From Prado023 sp963714995 (GTDB lineage: Bacteria > Actinomycetota > Actinomycetes > S36-B12 > CAIYMF01), in NCBI GenBank assembly GCA_963714995.1, contig CAVQQP010000007.1, positions 1-64,000 of the forward strand: 64,000 nt of DNA. The letters run 5' to 3'. Below, piece after piece: positions 40,431 to 48,501 of the stretch. The translations under genes were made by a program, and so were the position numbers. The notes below the pieces were generated by a model, which had not been told where the DNA came from, did no database searches, and saw only the letters and a list, made by a program, of their open reading frames with translations. Within the stretch, counting starts at the first letter, position 1; every line of letters begins with the position of its first letter.

Positions 40431-40664
40431 TTATTCGATGATGTCGTTGATGTCCATGGCCAGGCCGTCGGCCTCGCCACCCACGATGACCTGGAGGACG
40501 GAACCGGCTGACAGCACGCCGAAGGCGCCCGCTGTCCTCAGCGCCGTCTCGTCGACCAGCGAAGGATCGTTGACCACCGTGCGCAGACGGGTGGCGCAGG
40601 CTTCGATCTCGTCGATGTTGTCTGCCCCACCCAGGGCTTCGATGATGTCCTCAGCCTTGCCCAT
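40431..40664 (-). CDS. PTS glucose-family EIIB
   Basis: A free-standing 77-residue EIIB. The phosphorylated Cys is in EIEACATRLRTVVND (about 23), and the fold ends with VLQVIVGGEADGLAMDIN. The ATG has GGAGG seven bases upstream. It is the first gene of the EIIB-EIIA-HPr-EI series. A small GGGGCG/CGCCCC hairpin lies just upstream at 40686-40702. Confidence 0.93.
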   Translation of the reverse strand: MGKAEDIIEALGGADNIDEIEACATRLRTVVNDPSLVDETALRTAGAFGVLSAGSVLQVIVGGEADGLAMDINDIIE

Positions 40665-40763
40665 TCATCCTCCGAATCGTGTGTGGGGCGTCCGCGCCCC
40701 GACGTGGGGCCAGTCTGCCCCTTCCGCTGACCCGATGTCCTGACAACGGGCGAGGACCGGAGC

Positions 40764-41772
40764 TCACCGGCCGGAAGTGGCCAGCAGCTGGTCGATCGCA
40801 CCGTGCACCTCGACCCCAGCGCACTGCCCGACGCCCTCGAATCGGGTCCGCCCGGCGGCATCGCGCGAGCCGGACCTCCAGCGTCCCGTCGAGGGTCTCG
40901 GCCACGCGCTGGTGCATCTCGGTGCGGACCGGCGAGTGCAGCAGACCGGAGGTGCGACCGCCGATCGTGGCCCGCAGGTCGAGCCGGTCCCCACCCGGGG
41001 ACCGCAGGGACCAGCGCACCTCCTCGTCGTCCACCACCAGGTCGACGGTCCGGGCCCGGGTGTAGCTGGTGAACCGGTGCAGGCCGGCGTCCCTGCCCTC
41101 GGGGAGGTGCAGCCCCACGAGGTCGCCGCGGAACGCCGCCCTGCGCCAGGGGATCAGGGCGGTGGAGGCCACCAGGCTGACACCGGTCTCCTCGAAGTGG
41201 TTGGACTGCATCCAGACATAGGCCTTCGGGAAGGCCGTCCCCCAGTCCTTCTCCAGGTAGCCCCGACCGCCGGCGAGGTCCACCCGGCCGGCGCCGGTGT
41301 CGACCCAGCCGGCCAGGGCATGGTCCAGGCTCACCACGCCGTGGTAGCACTCCATCGTCGGCACCCACGCGTACCAGCCCATGGCGCCGGGCTCCCGGAC
41401 GGTCACGGGCCACCGCGCCCCGGGCCCGAAGCGCACCTCAGCCGCGAGCCCCGGCACCTCCACGACGATGCCGTCGGCGCTGAACCGGTTGGCCCCGACG
41501 CGCACGTCGAACGTCCGGGGGTCGGCGCGGAAGTCCGACAGCGGGAACCGGTGGTAGGCCGTGCCCCCGGTGATGCCGTCGAGCACCTGGACGAACGCCT
41601 CCGCGATCGAGCCGTCCTCGGAGACGAACATGCCGGGGATGACCGCCAGCCGGGTGCCGCGGTCTGCGCTGACCAGCTTCACGTACCACCCCTCGAAGAA
41701 CGACCGGCCCACATGGCGGCCCTCGGCGTGGGCGCCCAGCACGCCGGTGCCGTGGAATCCGGCGGGGCTCAT
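40764..41772 (-). CDS. tocopherol-cyclase-like protein, frameshift near 40868
   Basis: About 336 residues. Family marks are RSFFEGWYVKLV near the N terminus and GRGYLEKDWGTAFP (about 155-168), followed by WMQSNHFEE. Tocopherol cyclases close the chromanol ring in plants and cyanobacteria; bacterial relatives outside those groups are uncharacterised lipocalin-like proteins. The C terminus (RTRFEGVGQCAGVEVHGAID) is in another frame from a one-base loss near 40868. Start ATG 41772 or 41793 (ATG, 7 residues longer). It is divergent from tadA and precedes the PTS genes on the same strand. Confidence 0.82.
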
Positions 41773-41896
41773 GACCGAGGCGGGACTCTGCATGGACCCA
41801 CCACACCAGCAGTTGGCCCCGGGCACAACCGCAACGCGCTCGGCGGAGGTCCTCACCGCGGTCACCGACGTCTGCGGCGATGGCAGACTTCGGGCT

Positions 41897-42361
41897 GTGA
41901 GGTCCTCCACGGCCGATGAGCGGGCCATGCGCCTGGCGTTGGCCGTGGCCGCGCGCGCACTGCCCGGTGGGGACGTCCCGGTCGGTGCCGTGGTGCTCGA
42001 CCCCCGGGGCGTGGTCATCGGGGAGGGGTTCAACCGCCGCGAGGCCGACGGCGACCCCACGGCGCACGCCGAGCTGCTTGCCCTGCGGGCCGCAGCCCAG
42101 GCGGTGGGCCAGTGGCGACTGTCGGGGTGCACCCTCGTGGTGACCCTCGAGCCCTGCACGATGTGCGCCGGGGCGATCGTCCTGTCGCGGGTGGACCGCG
42201 TGGTCTTCGGCGCCTACGACCCCAAGGCCGGTGCGGTGGGGTCGCTGTGGGACGTGGTGCGCGACCCACGGCTCAACCACCGCCCCGAGGTCGTGGCCGG
42301 CGTCCTGGCCGAGGAGTGCGCCCGGGTGCTGCAGGACTTCTTCGAGGCGCAGCGCGGCTGA
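41897..42361 (+). CDS. tadA: tRNA adenosine(34) deaminase
   Basis: A 154-residue zinc deaminase producing inosine at the wobble position of tRNA-Arg(ACG). Zinc and catalytic residues are His57 and Glu59 in the HAE motif and Cys87 and Cys90 in EPCTMCAGAI. DPKAGAVGSLWDVVRDPRLNH is typical of TadA rather than cytosine deaminases. The GTG has CAGACT 7 nt upstream, fitting a leaderless transcript. Confidence 0.92.
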   Translation: MRSSTADERAMRLALAVAARALPGGDVPVGAVVLDPRGVVIGEGFNRREADGDPTAHAELLALRAAAQAVGQWRLSGCTLVVTLEPCTMCAGAIVLSRVDRVVFGAYDPKAGAVGSLWDVVRDPRLNHRPEVVAGVLAEECARVLQDFFEAQRG

Positions 42362-42429
42362 CCCAGCGGGCCCGTGCCGGCGGCCGGTCGGTGCCGGGCG
42401 TGGTGGGGACCGCGCATAGGGTGGCGGCC

Positions 42430-43068
42430 ATGCGCACCATGCTCGCCGACCACCCGCTGGTCGCCCACAAGCTGACGACCCTGCGCGACGAGCGCACCGA
42501 CTCCCCCACGTTCCGGCGCCTCGTCGACGAGCTGGTGACCCTCCTGGCCTACGAGGCCACCCGTGACATCCGGGTCGCCGAGGTCGCGATCACCACACCG
42601 GTCGGCCCCGCCACGGGGCACCGGATGGCCCAGCCCCGGCCGGTCGTGATCCCGATCCTGCGCGCGGGCCTGGGGATGCTGGAGGGGATGACCCGGCTGC
42701 TGCCGACCGCCGAGATCGGGTTCCTGGGGATGATCCGCGACGAGGTCACCCTCGAGGCGACCACCTACGCCGATCGCCTTCCCATGGACCTCTCCGGCCG
42801 GCAGGTGTTCCTGCTCGACCCGATGCTGGCCACCGGCGGGACGCTGATCATGGCCATCGACCTGGTGCTCTCCCGGGGCGCCAGCGACGTGACCGCGATC
42901 TGCATCCTCGCGGCCCCCGAGGGGATCGCCGCCGTCGATGCTGCGGTCGCCGACCGGGTCCCCAGCATCACCCTGGTCACTGCGGCCATCGACGAGCGGC
43001 TCAACGACCACGGGTACATCGTCCCCGGGCTCGGCGACGCCGGCGACCGGCTGTACGGCATCGTCTGA
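42430..43068 (+). CDS. upp: uracil phosphoribosyltransferase
   Basis: A 212-residue salvage enzyme making UMP from uracil and PRPP. The PRPP loop is LLDPMLATGGTLIMAI (about 128-143), with VIPILRAGLGMLEGM upstream and the C-terminal uracil-binding DERLNDHGYIVPGLGDAGDR. TAGGGT 7 nt before the ATG suggests a leaderless promoter. The tadA-upp order is common in actinobacteria. Confidence 0.95.
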   Translation: MRTMLADHPLVAHKLTTLRDERTDSPTFRRLVDELVTLLAYEATRDIRVAEVAITTPVGPATGHRMAQPRPVVIPILRAGLGMLEGMTRLLPTAEIGFLGMIRDEVTLEATTYADRLPMDLSGRQVFLLDPMLATGGTLIMAIDLVLSRGASDVTAICILAAPEGIAAVDAAVADRVPSITLVTAAIDERLNDHGYIVPGLGDAGDRLYGIV

Positions 43069-43095
43069 GCCGTTCGGCCCGGGGGCGGTCCGTGC

Positions 43096-44043
43096 CTACT
43101 CGGACGCGTCCGACGCGTCGGTGACGAGCTCGCCGACCTGCCCGTACACCCAGGGCTCGTTGTCGGGGTCGTGCCCCACCGGGACGCCGACGACGATGGG
43201 GACGTCGAACTCCAGCAACCGCTGCTCCATGAAGCTCTCCGCGTGCTGGTCGCGCTCCCCCACGGCGGCGCTGAAGGATCCGAGCGCGAACGCCTGCACG
43301 CCCATCAGCCCGCCGGACAGCTGCAGCTGCGTGATCATCCGGTCCAGGCGGTAGACCGGCTCCCCGACGTCCTCGAGCACCATGATCGCGTCATGCGAGC
43401 GCAGGGCGTGCGGGGTGCCCGCCAGCGCCGCCAGCATGGCGAGGTTCCCACCGACGAACGGGCCGCGGACCGAGCGGCGCGGTCCCGCCACGTGGTTGAC
43501 CTGCGCGCGGAAGCCGGAGCCGTCCTGCAGCATCGCCCGGACCCGCTCCAGGACGGGCGGGGCCGCGAGGTCGCCGAGGGCGGTGATGACGGGCGCGTGG
43601 ATCCCCATGAGGCCGTGCTCCACCGGATGGGCGAGGTCATCGGTCAGGCGGTGCTCCCGGTAGAGCGCGGCCAGGAAGGCCGTGGCGTCGGAGAACCCGA
43701 GCAGCGGCCGGTTGGGGACCGCCGCAGGATCCCGGGTGAGCCGGATCAGGTCCTCGAGCAGGTGCATCGCGCCGAAGCCGCCGCGGGCGAACCAGATGGC
43801 CTCGACCTCGGGGTCGGTCATCGCCCACCGCAGGTCCTCGAGGCGCTCGCGCGTCGTGCCCGCGGTGTGACCGGCGACGGCCAGGACGTGCGTGCCCAGC
43901 AGGGTTCGGTAGCCCCACTCGTGCAGCACGTCGAGACCGCGTCCGAGTCGGGCTGGCTGGACCGGCCCGGACGGCGCGATGACGGCGATCCGGGAGCCCG
44001 GCGCGAGCAGCGGACCCGGCAGGTCGGGCTGGCTCAGGAACAT
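43096..44043 (-). CDS. S66 peptidase, LD-carboxypeptidase/MccF-like
   Basis: A 315-residue serine peptidase. The nucleophile region is ARGGFGAMHLLEDL (about 89), then GFSDATAFLAALY, the segment FVGGNLAML, the catalytic Glu in VLEDVGEPVYRLDRM and His in GHDPDNEPWVYGQ. S66 enzymes cut the L,D bond of cytoplasmic murein tetrapeptides or detoxify microcin C-like compounds. No signal peptide, so it is cytoplasmic and probably recycles murein. GTGC start context is weak; ATG at 44043 has a GGAGGTT-like site upstream. Confidence 0.9.
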   Translation of the reverse strand: MFLSQPDLPGPLLAPGSRIAVIAPSGPVQPARLGRGLDVLHEWGYRTLLGTHVLAVAGHTAGTTRERLEDLRWAMTDPEVEAIWFARGGFGAMHLLEDLIRLTRDPAAVPNRPLLGFSDATAFLAALYREHRLTDDLAHPVEHGLMGIHAPVITALGDLAAPPVLERVRAMLQDGSGFRAQVNHVAGPRRSVRGPFVGGNLAMLAALAGTPHALRSHDAIMVLEDVGEPVYRLDRMITQLQLSGGLMGVQAFALGSFSAAVGERDQHAESFMEQRLLEFDVPIVVGVPVGHDPDNEPWVYGQVGELVTDASDASE

Positions 44044-44131
44044 GCTGGAACCTCCCCCTGCCCCAGGTGGGGTCCGATGGCGACGGTCCCACGGTACGCC
44101 AGGGGCGCCCGCGGATCCGCGAGGGAGGGTC

Positions 44132-44551
44132 CTACTGGACCGTCAGGGTGATCGGCACAGCGGACAGCGCCCGACTCACCGGGCAGCCCGCCTTCGCGCC
44201 CTCCGCGGCGGTCCGGAACTCCGTGGCGTCCAGGCCGGGGACGTCCCCGCTGACCGTCAGCCGGATGCCGGTGATCCCGGTGCCCGGCTGGAAGTCGACC
44301 TCGGCCGAGACGGTCAGGCGCGTGGGCGGGGTTCCGCTCTTGCTCAGGGCGCCGGAGAGGGCCATGGAGAAGCACGACGCATGCGCGGCGGCGATCAGCT
44401 CCTCGGGACTGGTGACGCCGTTCGGCTCCGCTGAGCGCGCCGGCCAGCTGACCGGGTAGGTGCCGATCCCGGAGGACTCGAGGGTCACCTGCCCGCCACC
44501 CTCCATGAGGCTGCCGTCCCAGACCGTCGATGCCCGTCGTGTGGTTGCCAT
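44132..44551 (-). CDS. OsmC/Ohr-family peroxiredoxin
   Basis: A 139-residue thiol peroxidase. The two redox cysteines are in AAHASCFSMALSGAL (about 58) and AKAGCPVSRAL (about 122). The NGVTSPEELIAAAHA segment marks the OsmC branch. It should reduce organic hydroperoxides. I use the ATG at 44551 because GAAGG stands at a proper distance; the ATG two codons upstream is too close. Confidence 0.92.
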   Translation of the reverse strand: MATTRRASTVWDGSLMEGGGQVTLESSGIGTYPVSWPARSAEPNGVTSPEELIAAAHASCFSMALSGALSKSGTPPTRLTVSAEVDFQPGTGITGIRLTVSGDVPGLDATEFRTAAEGAKAGCPVSRALSAVPITLTVQ

Positions 44552-44710
44552 GTCCATCCCTTCGTGAGGTCAGTGGAACGAATCATGGTGCGGATCCGGC
44601 GCACACGCCATCGCTGCGCCCACTCCCGCCGCGGGCGATCCCGTCGGCGGGGCGGTGGGGCAGCCCCCGCGCCGACCGGGATCAGGGTGACCCGGACCTC
44701 GGGAACGACG

Positions 44711-44737
44711 AAGGGGCAGCCAGATCAGCTGCCCCTT
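44711..44737 (-). terminator. intrinsic terminator of the tRNA-Ser gene
   Basis: A perfect 10-bp stem AAGGGGCAGC (44711-44720 with 44728-44737) and 7-nt loop, followed on the minus strand by TTCGTCGTTCC, nine bases past the tRNA 3' end. Confidence 0.85.
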
Positions 44738-44746
44738 CACCTGCGG

Positions 44747-44831
44747 CGGAGGATACGGGATTTGAACCCGTGAGGGTGTTACCCCAACACGATTTCCAAT
44801 CGTGCGCACTAGGCCACTATGCGAATCCTCC
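44747..44831 (-). tRNA. tRNA-Ser (anticodon GGA)
   Basis: An 85-nt class II tRNA read on the minus strand. Acceptor GGAGGAT pairs with ATCCTCC, the anticodon loop is ATTGGAAAT with anticodon GGA, the variable arm is long as for serine, and the T-loop is GGTTCAAATCC. The 3' CCA is not encoded. Confidence 0.95.
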
Positions 44832-44958
44832 GCCGCGGATTCTACGGTGCGCCGCGGGGTTCTTCCGAATCCGCGGACGCCGGAGGCCGCCTGCGCAGGT
44901 CAGGTGGGCCTGCGGGGGAGCGCACCTCCTGGCGGCCAGGTCACCACCCGGGTGGGCA

Positions 44959-44964
44959 TAGAAT
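44959..44964 (+). promoter_or_regulatory. -10 box of the SRP RNA gene
   Basis: TAGAAT ends 7 nt before the predicted 5' end of the SRP RNA. No -35 stands out. Confidence 0.6.
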
Positions 44965-44971
44965 GGTCCCC

Positions 44972-45058
44972 GACCCCCCGTGTGGCGTCACCCTGTGAAC
45001 CTCCCCAGGGCCGGAAGGCAGCAAGGATAAGCGGGCTCTGACGGGTGCGCGGGGGGTC
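44972..45058 (+). ncRNA. ffs: signal recognition particle RNA, small bacterial (4.5S) type
   Basis: The universally conserved domain IV core is present: GTGAACC, then CCAGGGCCGGAAGGCAGCA and AAGGATAAGCGGG. The ends GACCCCCCG and CGGGGGGTC pair to close the single hairpin of about 87 nt. It binds Ffh for co-translational targeting. The 3' end overlaps the stop codon of the convergent MFS-patatin gene by two bases. Confidence 0.93.
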
Positions 45059-48000
45059 ACTCCTGCGCGATCACCGCGGTCGTGTGCCCCGGGATCTGCC
45101 CACCGGTCTGCTCGAGCAGCTCCCGGGCAGCCATCCGCCCCGCCTCGACGACGAGGTCGAACTGGTGCCACTCCAGGGTTCCGACCCCCAGCGGCGGGGG
45201 CGTGATCACCGTGGCGCCGCGTGAGCGCGCCGCCTGCACAGCACCCCCGCTGCCGATCATCATCACCCGCAGCAGGGTGTCTCCCATGGACGGCATCCGC
45301 GGCGGTCCGGTGAGCGGGGACCTCGGACCGCCCCCTCCCATCGCGATGTTCACGGCGAGGAGGGGGCCCTCGTCGCGCTCGGTCAGCAGCCGCACCGGGA
45401 GGTTGTCCAGGACGCCTCCGTCGACCAGCAGCCGGTTCTCGTGGCGCATCGGCGGGAACAGCACCGGGATCGACACCGAGGCGCTGACCGCCTCCGCGAG
45501 GTCCCCACGGCGATGCTCCACCTCCACGCGGCCGAGCAGGTCCACGCTCAGGCAGCGGAACTGCCGGGGGAGCGCCTGGATCTCGCGACCCCCGAGGTGG
45601 TTGCGCAGCAGGCTCCTGGTCCGGCGGCCCTTGATGAGGGCGACGGTCGGCACCGTGTAGTCACCGATCGGGTTGCCCCGGACGAACTCCCCGTAGAAGA
45701 CCTCCTGCATCGCGTGGGGATCCATGCCCGTGGCGTGGGCGCCGGCCACGATGGACCCGATGCTGCTGCCGGCCACGCGGTCGACGAGGATCCCCGCAGC
45801 CGCCAGCTCCTGCAGCACGCCGATGTGGGCGAATCCGCGAGCTCCGCCGCCCGCCAGGACCATCCCCACCGACCACCCCCCGATCCGGGCTGCGAGCATC
45901 CGCAGGTCCTCGCGCGGGGCGCCGTCAGCGACGACGCTGACCTGCCACGGCTCCAGGGCCACGCACCACGTCCGCAGGACGTCCTCGGTGGGCCGGGTGC
46001 CCACCAGGACGAGGTCGGCACCCGGCGCGAGGGGGGCCCCGGCGACCGGCACCTCGGCGGCGGCCGCGGCCACCAGGACCACGTGGTCGGCCTGGCGCAG
46101 GCAGAAGTCCCGCGTCGGGTCGTCGGCCCCGGCCACCAGCAGGACCCGGTCGGCGTCGCCCTCGGCGCGCTCGAGCGCCTCGGGGCTGGGCTCGGCCAGC
46201 ACATCGGCCCGCAGCCGGGTCCGCAGCTCGGCCAGCAGCCCGGCAGCCACCGGATCGACGGGGGCGCCCCGATGGATGCCGACAACCGCGACCACGACCG
46301 GCCGGGTACCGACGGCCCGCGCTGGGGGCCGGGCGTCGCTGAGCTGCTCGGCGAGCACCGAGGCCAGGGCGGGGTAGGCGCTGGCGTCCTGGGCCATCGC
46401 CGCGTCGAATGCACTGCGCGCCACCTCGCTCAGGACGCTGTCCCGACGGGCCCGGACCGACGCCGAGCGAGGACCCCCGGTGATCAGGGCCAGCTCACCG
46501 ACGACCGACCCCGGCCCGAGCTCGCGCACCACCTCGTCGCCGACCACGACCTCGAGACGCCCCGCGCGGAGCACGAACACCGAGTCCGCCGCATCACCGG
46601 CGCGGAACAGCCATGCGCCGGCCTCGAGGTGCCGGTCCTGGGCTCCCCGCTCGAGTGCGCTGCGCACGTCCGCGGGCAGCCTGCTGAACAGGGGCAGCGC
46701 CGCGACGGACGTGGTCGCCGGCCCGACGACGGGCAGGACGTCCGGCAGGTGCACCTCGATCCGTCGGGCCGCGGGGTCGTCCGGCTCCTCGGTGGCCGGC
46801 GTGATCCGGCCCAGGAAGATCGAGATGACCGCGACGGCCACGAAGCACGCCACCGACATCCACCAGCCGTCCCGGAACGAGTCGACCGAGGTCGCCGGCG
46901 TGGGGGTCCCGATGATGACCACCAGCAGGGCGATGCCCAGGACGCCGCCCATCTGCCGGGTGCTCGAGGCAACCGCCGAGGCCGTGGCGTACCGACCCCC
47001 CGGGACTGCGGCCAGCGTGGCGCTGCCGAGCAGCGGCAGGGTCATCCCGACCCCGATGCCGCTGAGCACCTGGCCGGGCAGCCACTCGGCGAGGAACTCC
47101 GGGGTGGTGCCCACCTGGGTGGCGTACCAGACGTACCCGGCGGCCCAGACCAGCGCACCGGGGACGATGAACAGCCGGTAGCCGCGCGTGGCGGCGATCG
47201 GGCCCAGGACGGCCGCGACCACCGCGGCGATCAGCGCGGCGGGAACCAGCGCCAGGCCGGCACGCAGGACGCTGTACCCCCAGACGTAGGTCAGCCACAG
47301 GATGTTGGTCAGCAGGTAGGCGTAGAAGCCCATGCCGGCCGCGACCGTCGCGACGTTGCCCACCTTGAAGGCCCGGACCTTCAGCAGCTCGGGGTCGAGC
47401 AGCGGCGAGCGGTGCCGCCGGGAGCTGAACACGAACAGGAGCACGAGCACGGCCGACGCTGCGAAGCAGCCGATCACCGCCCAGCTCGTCCAGCCCCAGT
47501 CACCGCCCTGGACGATGCCCAGGGTGAGCAGCCCCAGCGCGAGGGCGAACAGCGCAGCCCCGCCGAGGTCGGGCAGCGTGCGGCGCCCCGGCGCCCGGCT
47601 CTCGACGAGCGCACGGCGGGCGATGACCCAGGCCGCGATCCCGAACGGCAGGTTGACCAGGAACGCCCAGCGCCAGTCCCCGACCTGCACCAGCAGGCCG
47701 CCGATCGGCGGGCCGAGCCCGGACGCGAGGGCGGCCGACGCGCCCCACAGCCCGACCGCATGGGTCCGGCGCTCCGACGGGAACGCCGCGACGACCAGGG
47801 CGAGGGAGGCCGGCACCAGCAGGGCGGCGCCGAGGGCCTGCACCACCCGGGCGCCGATGAGGAAGCCGACGGACGGGGACAGCGCGCAGATGACCGAGGC
47901 GACGGTGAACACCAGGACGCCCCAGACGAACGCCCGCCGCCGGCCGATCAGGTCGGTGAGCCGTCCGAAGGGGACGAGGAACGCCGCGAACACGATGTTG

Positions 48001-48209
48001 TAGGCGTTGAGCACCCAGGACAGGTTGCTGATCGTGGAGTCCGGGAACGACTCGCGGATGCTGGGGAACGCGACGTTGACGATCGTGGCGTCGAGGAACG
48101 CGAGGAAGGCTCCGAACGACGCGACGCCCAGGACGGTGCCGCTCGAGACACGTCCCCGCGTCACGACCCCCGACGGGCCGACGGGCCTTCGAACCTCAGT
48201 GCTGGGCAC
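45057..48209 (-). CDS. MFS transporter fused to cNMP-binding and patatin phospholipase domains
   Basis: A 1050-residue three-part protein. Residues about 25-475 form a 14-helix DHA2-type MFS transporter (FLDATIVNVAFPSI, LVPFGRLTDLIGRRR, SGLGPPIGGLLVQ). About 505-625 is a cyclic-nucleotide-binding domain (LFSRLPADVRSAL, GSVVGELALITGGPRSASVRA). The C-terminal 300 residues are a patatin lipase with GGGARGFAHIGVL, nucleophile Ser in GSSIGSIVAG and catalytic Asp in VDGGVLDNLPV. Mycobacterium tuberculosis Rv3239c has the same architecture. It may export or flip a lipid-like molecule and deacylate it under nucleotide control; that is inference. GTG start with GGAGGAG just upstream. Confidence 0.92.
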   Translation of the reverse strand: MPSTEVRRPVGPSGVVTRGRVSSGTVLGVASFGAFLAFLDATIVNVAFPSIRESFPDSTISNLSWVLNAYNIVFAAFLVPFGRLTDLIGRRRAFVWGVLVFTVASVICALSPSVGFLIGARVVQALGAALLVPASLALVVAAFPSERRTHAVGLWGASAALASGLGPPIGGLLVQVGDWRWAFLVNLPFGIAAWVIARRALVESRAPGRRTLPDLGGAALFALALGLLTLGIVQGGDWGWTSWAVIGCFAASAVLVLLFVFSSRRHRSPLLDPELLKVRAFKVGNVATVAAGMGFYAYLLTNILWLTYVWGYSVLRAGLALVPAALIAAVVAAVLGPIAATRGYRLFIVPGALVWAAGYVWYATQVGTTPEFLAEWLPGQVLSGIGVGMTLPLLGSATLAAVPGGRYATASAVASSTRQMGGVLGIALLVVIIGTPTPATSVDSFRDGWWMSVACFVAVAVISIFLGRITPATEEPDDPAARRIEVHLPDVLPVVGPATTSVAALPLFSRLPADVRSALERGAQDRHLEAGAWLFRAGDAADSVFVLRAGRLEVVVGDEVVRELGPGSVVGELALITGGPRSASVRARRDSVLSEVARSAFDAAMAQDASAYPALASVLAEQLSDARPPARAVGTRPVVVAVVGIHRGAPVDPVAAGLLAELRTRLRADVLAEPSPEALERAEGDADRVLLVAGADDPTRDFCLRQADHVVLVAAAAAEVPVAGAPLAPGADLVLVGTRPTEDVLRTWCVALEPWQVSVVADGAPREDLRMLAARIGGWSVGMVLAGGGARGFAHIGVLQELAAAGILVDRVAGSSIGSIVAGAHATGMDPHAMQEVFYGEFVRGNPIGDYTVPTVALIKGRRTRSLLRNHLGGREIQALPRQFRCLSVDLLGRVEVEHRRGDLAEAVSASVSIPVLFPPMRHENRLLVDGGVLDNLPVRLLTERDEGPLLAVNIAMGGGGPRSPLTGPPRMPSMGDTLLRVMMIGSGGAVQAARSRGATVITPPPLGVGTLEWHQFDLVVEAGRMAARELLEQTGGQIPGHTTAVIAQE

Positions 48210-48410
48210 CTGCTCCTCCGCTCGTCCTCATGCGCACGGCACACCGAGGGAGCCCCTGGTCCCGGCCCTGGAGCACCTCCGCCAGAACGGTTCCATGGTG
48301 CCCGAGGGGGTATGACCGCAAGTCACCGACCGTAGCGCCAGACCGGCCAGTCGCGCGCGCTGTGTAGCGATGTCGGGCCGCGTCGAAGCGCCCAGCCACC
48401 CCTCATCCCG

Positions 48411-48490
48411 GTTCGCTCCAACTCTCGAGCGCCTGCGGCTACTTCGCTCCAAGTCTCGGGCGGCGAACCGGCCGCAGACTTGGAGCAAAC
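48411..48490. repeat. three-copy inverted/direct repeat downstream of clpB
   Basis: TTCGCTCCAACTCT (48412-48425) and TTCGCTCCAAGTCT (48443-48456) are direct copies; AGACTTGGAGCAAA (48477-48490) is the inverted copy and pairs with the second over 11-14 bp. It lies 12-91 bp past the clpB stop and may terminate it, but the loop is long and the copies suggest a REP-like element. The rest of 48210-48410 has no gene; it holds the MFS-patatin ribosome site. Confidence 0.7.
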
Positions 48491-48501
48491 CGTGATCTTG
48501 G

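Noticed and set aside
44972..45058. The GGGGGG/CCCCCC ends of the SRP RNA as a terminator for the MFS-patatin gene
   Set aside because: The inner sequence is the conserved SRP domain IV; pairing ends belong to the RNA itself, though it might also stop the convergent transcript.
45441..48335. A 960-codon plus-strand frame over the MFS-patatin gene
   Set aside because: Antisense shadow of a well-supported three-domain protein; no start context and a low-complexity charged product.
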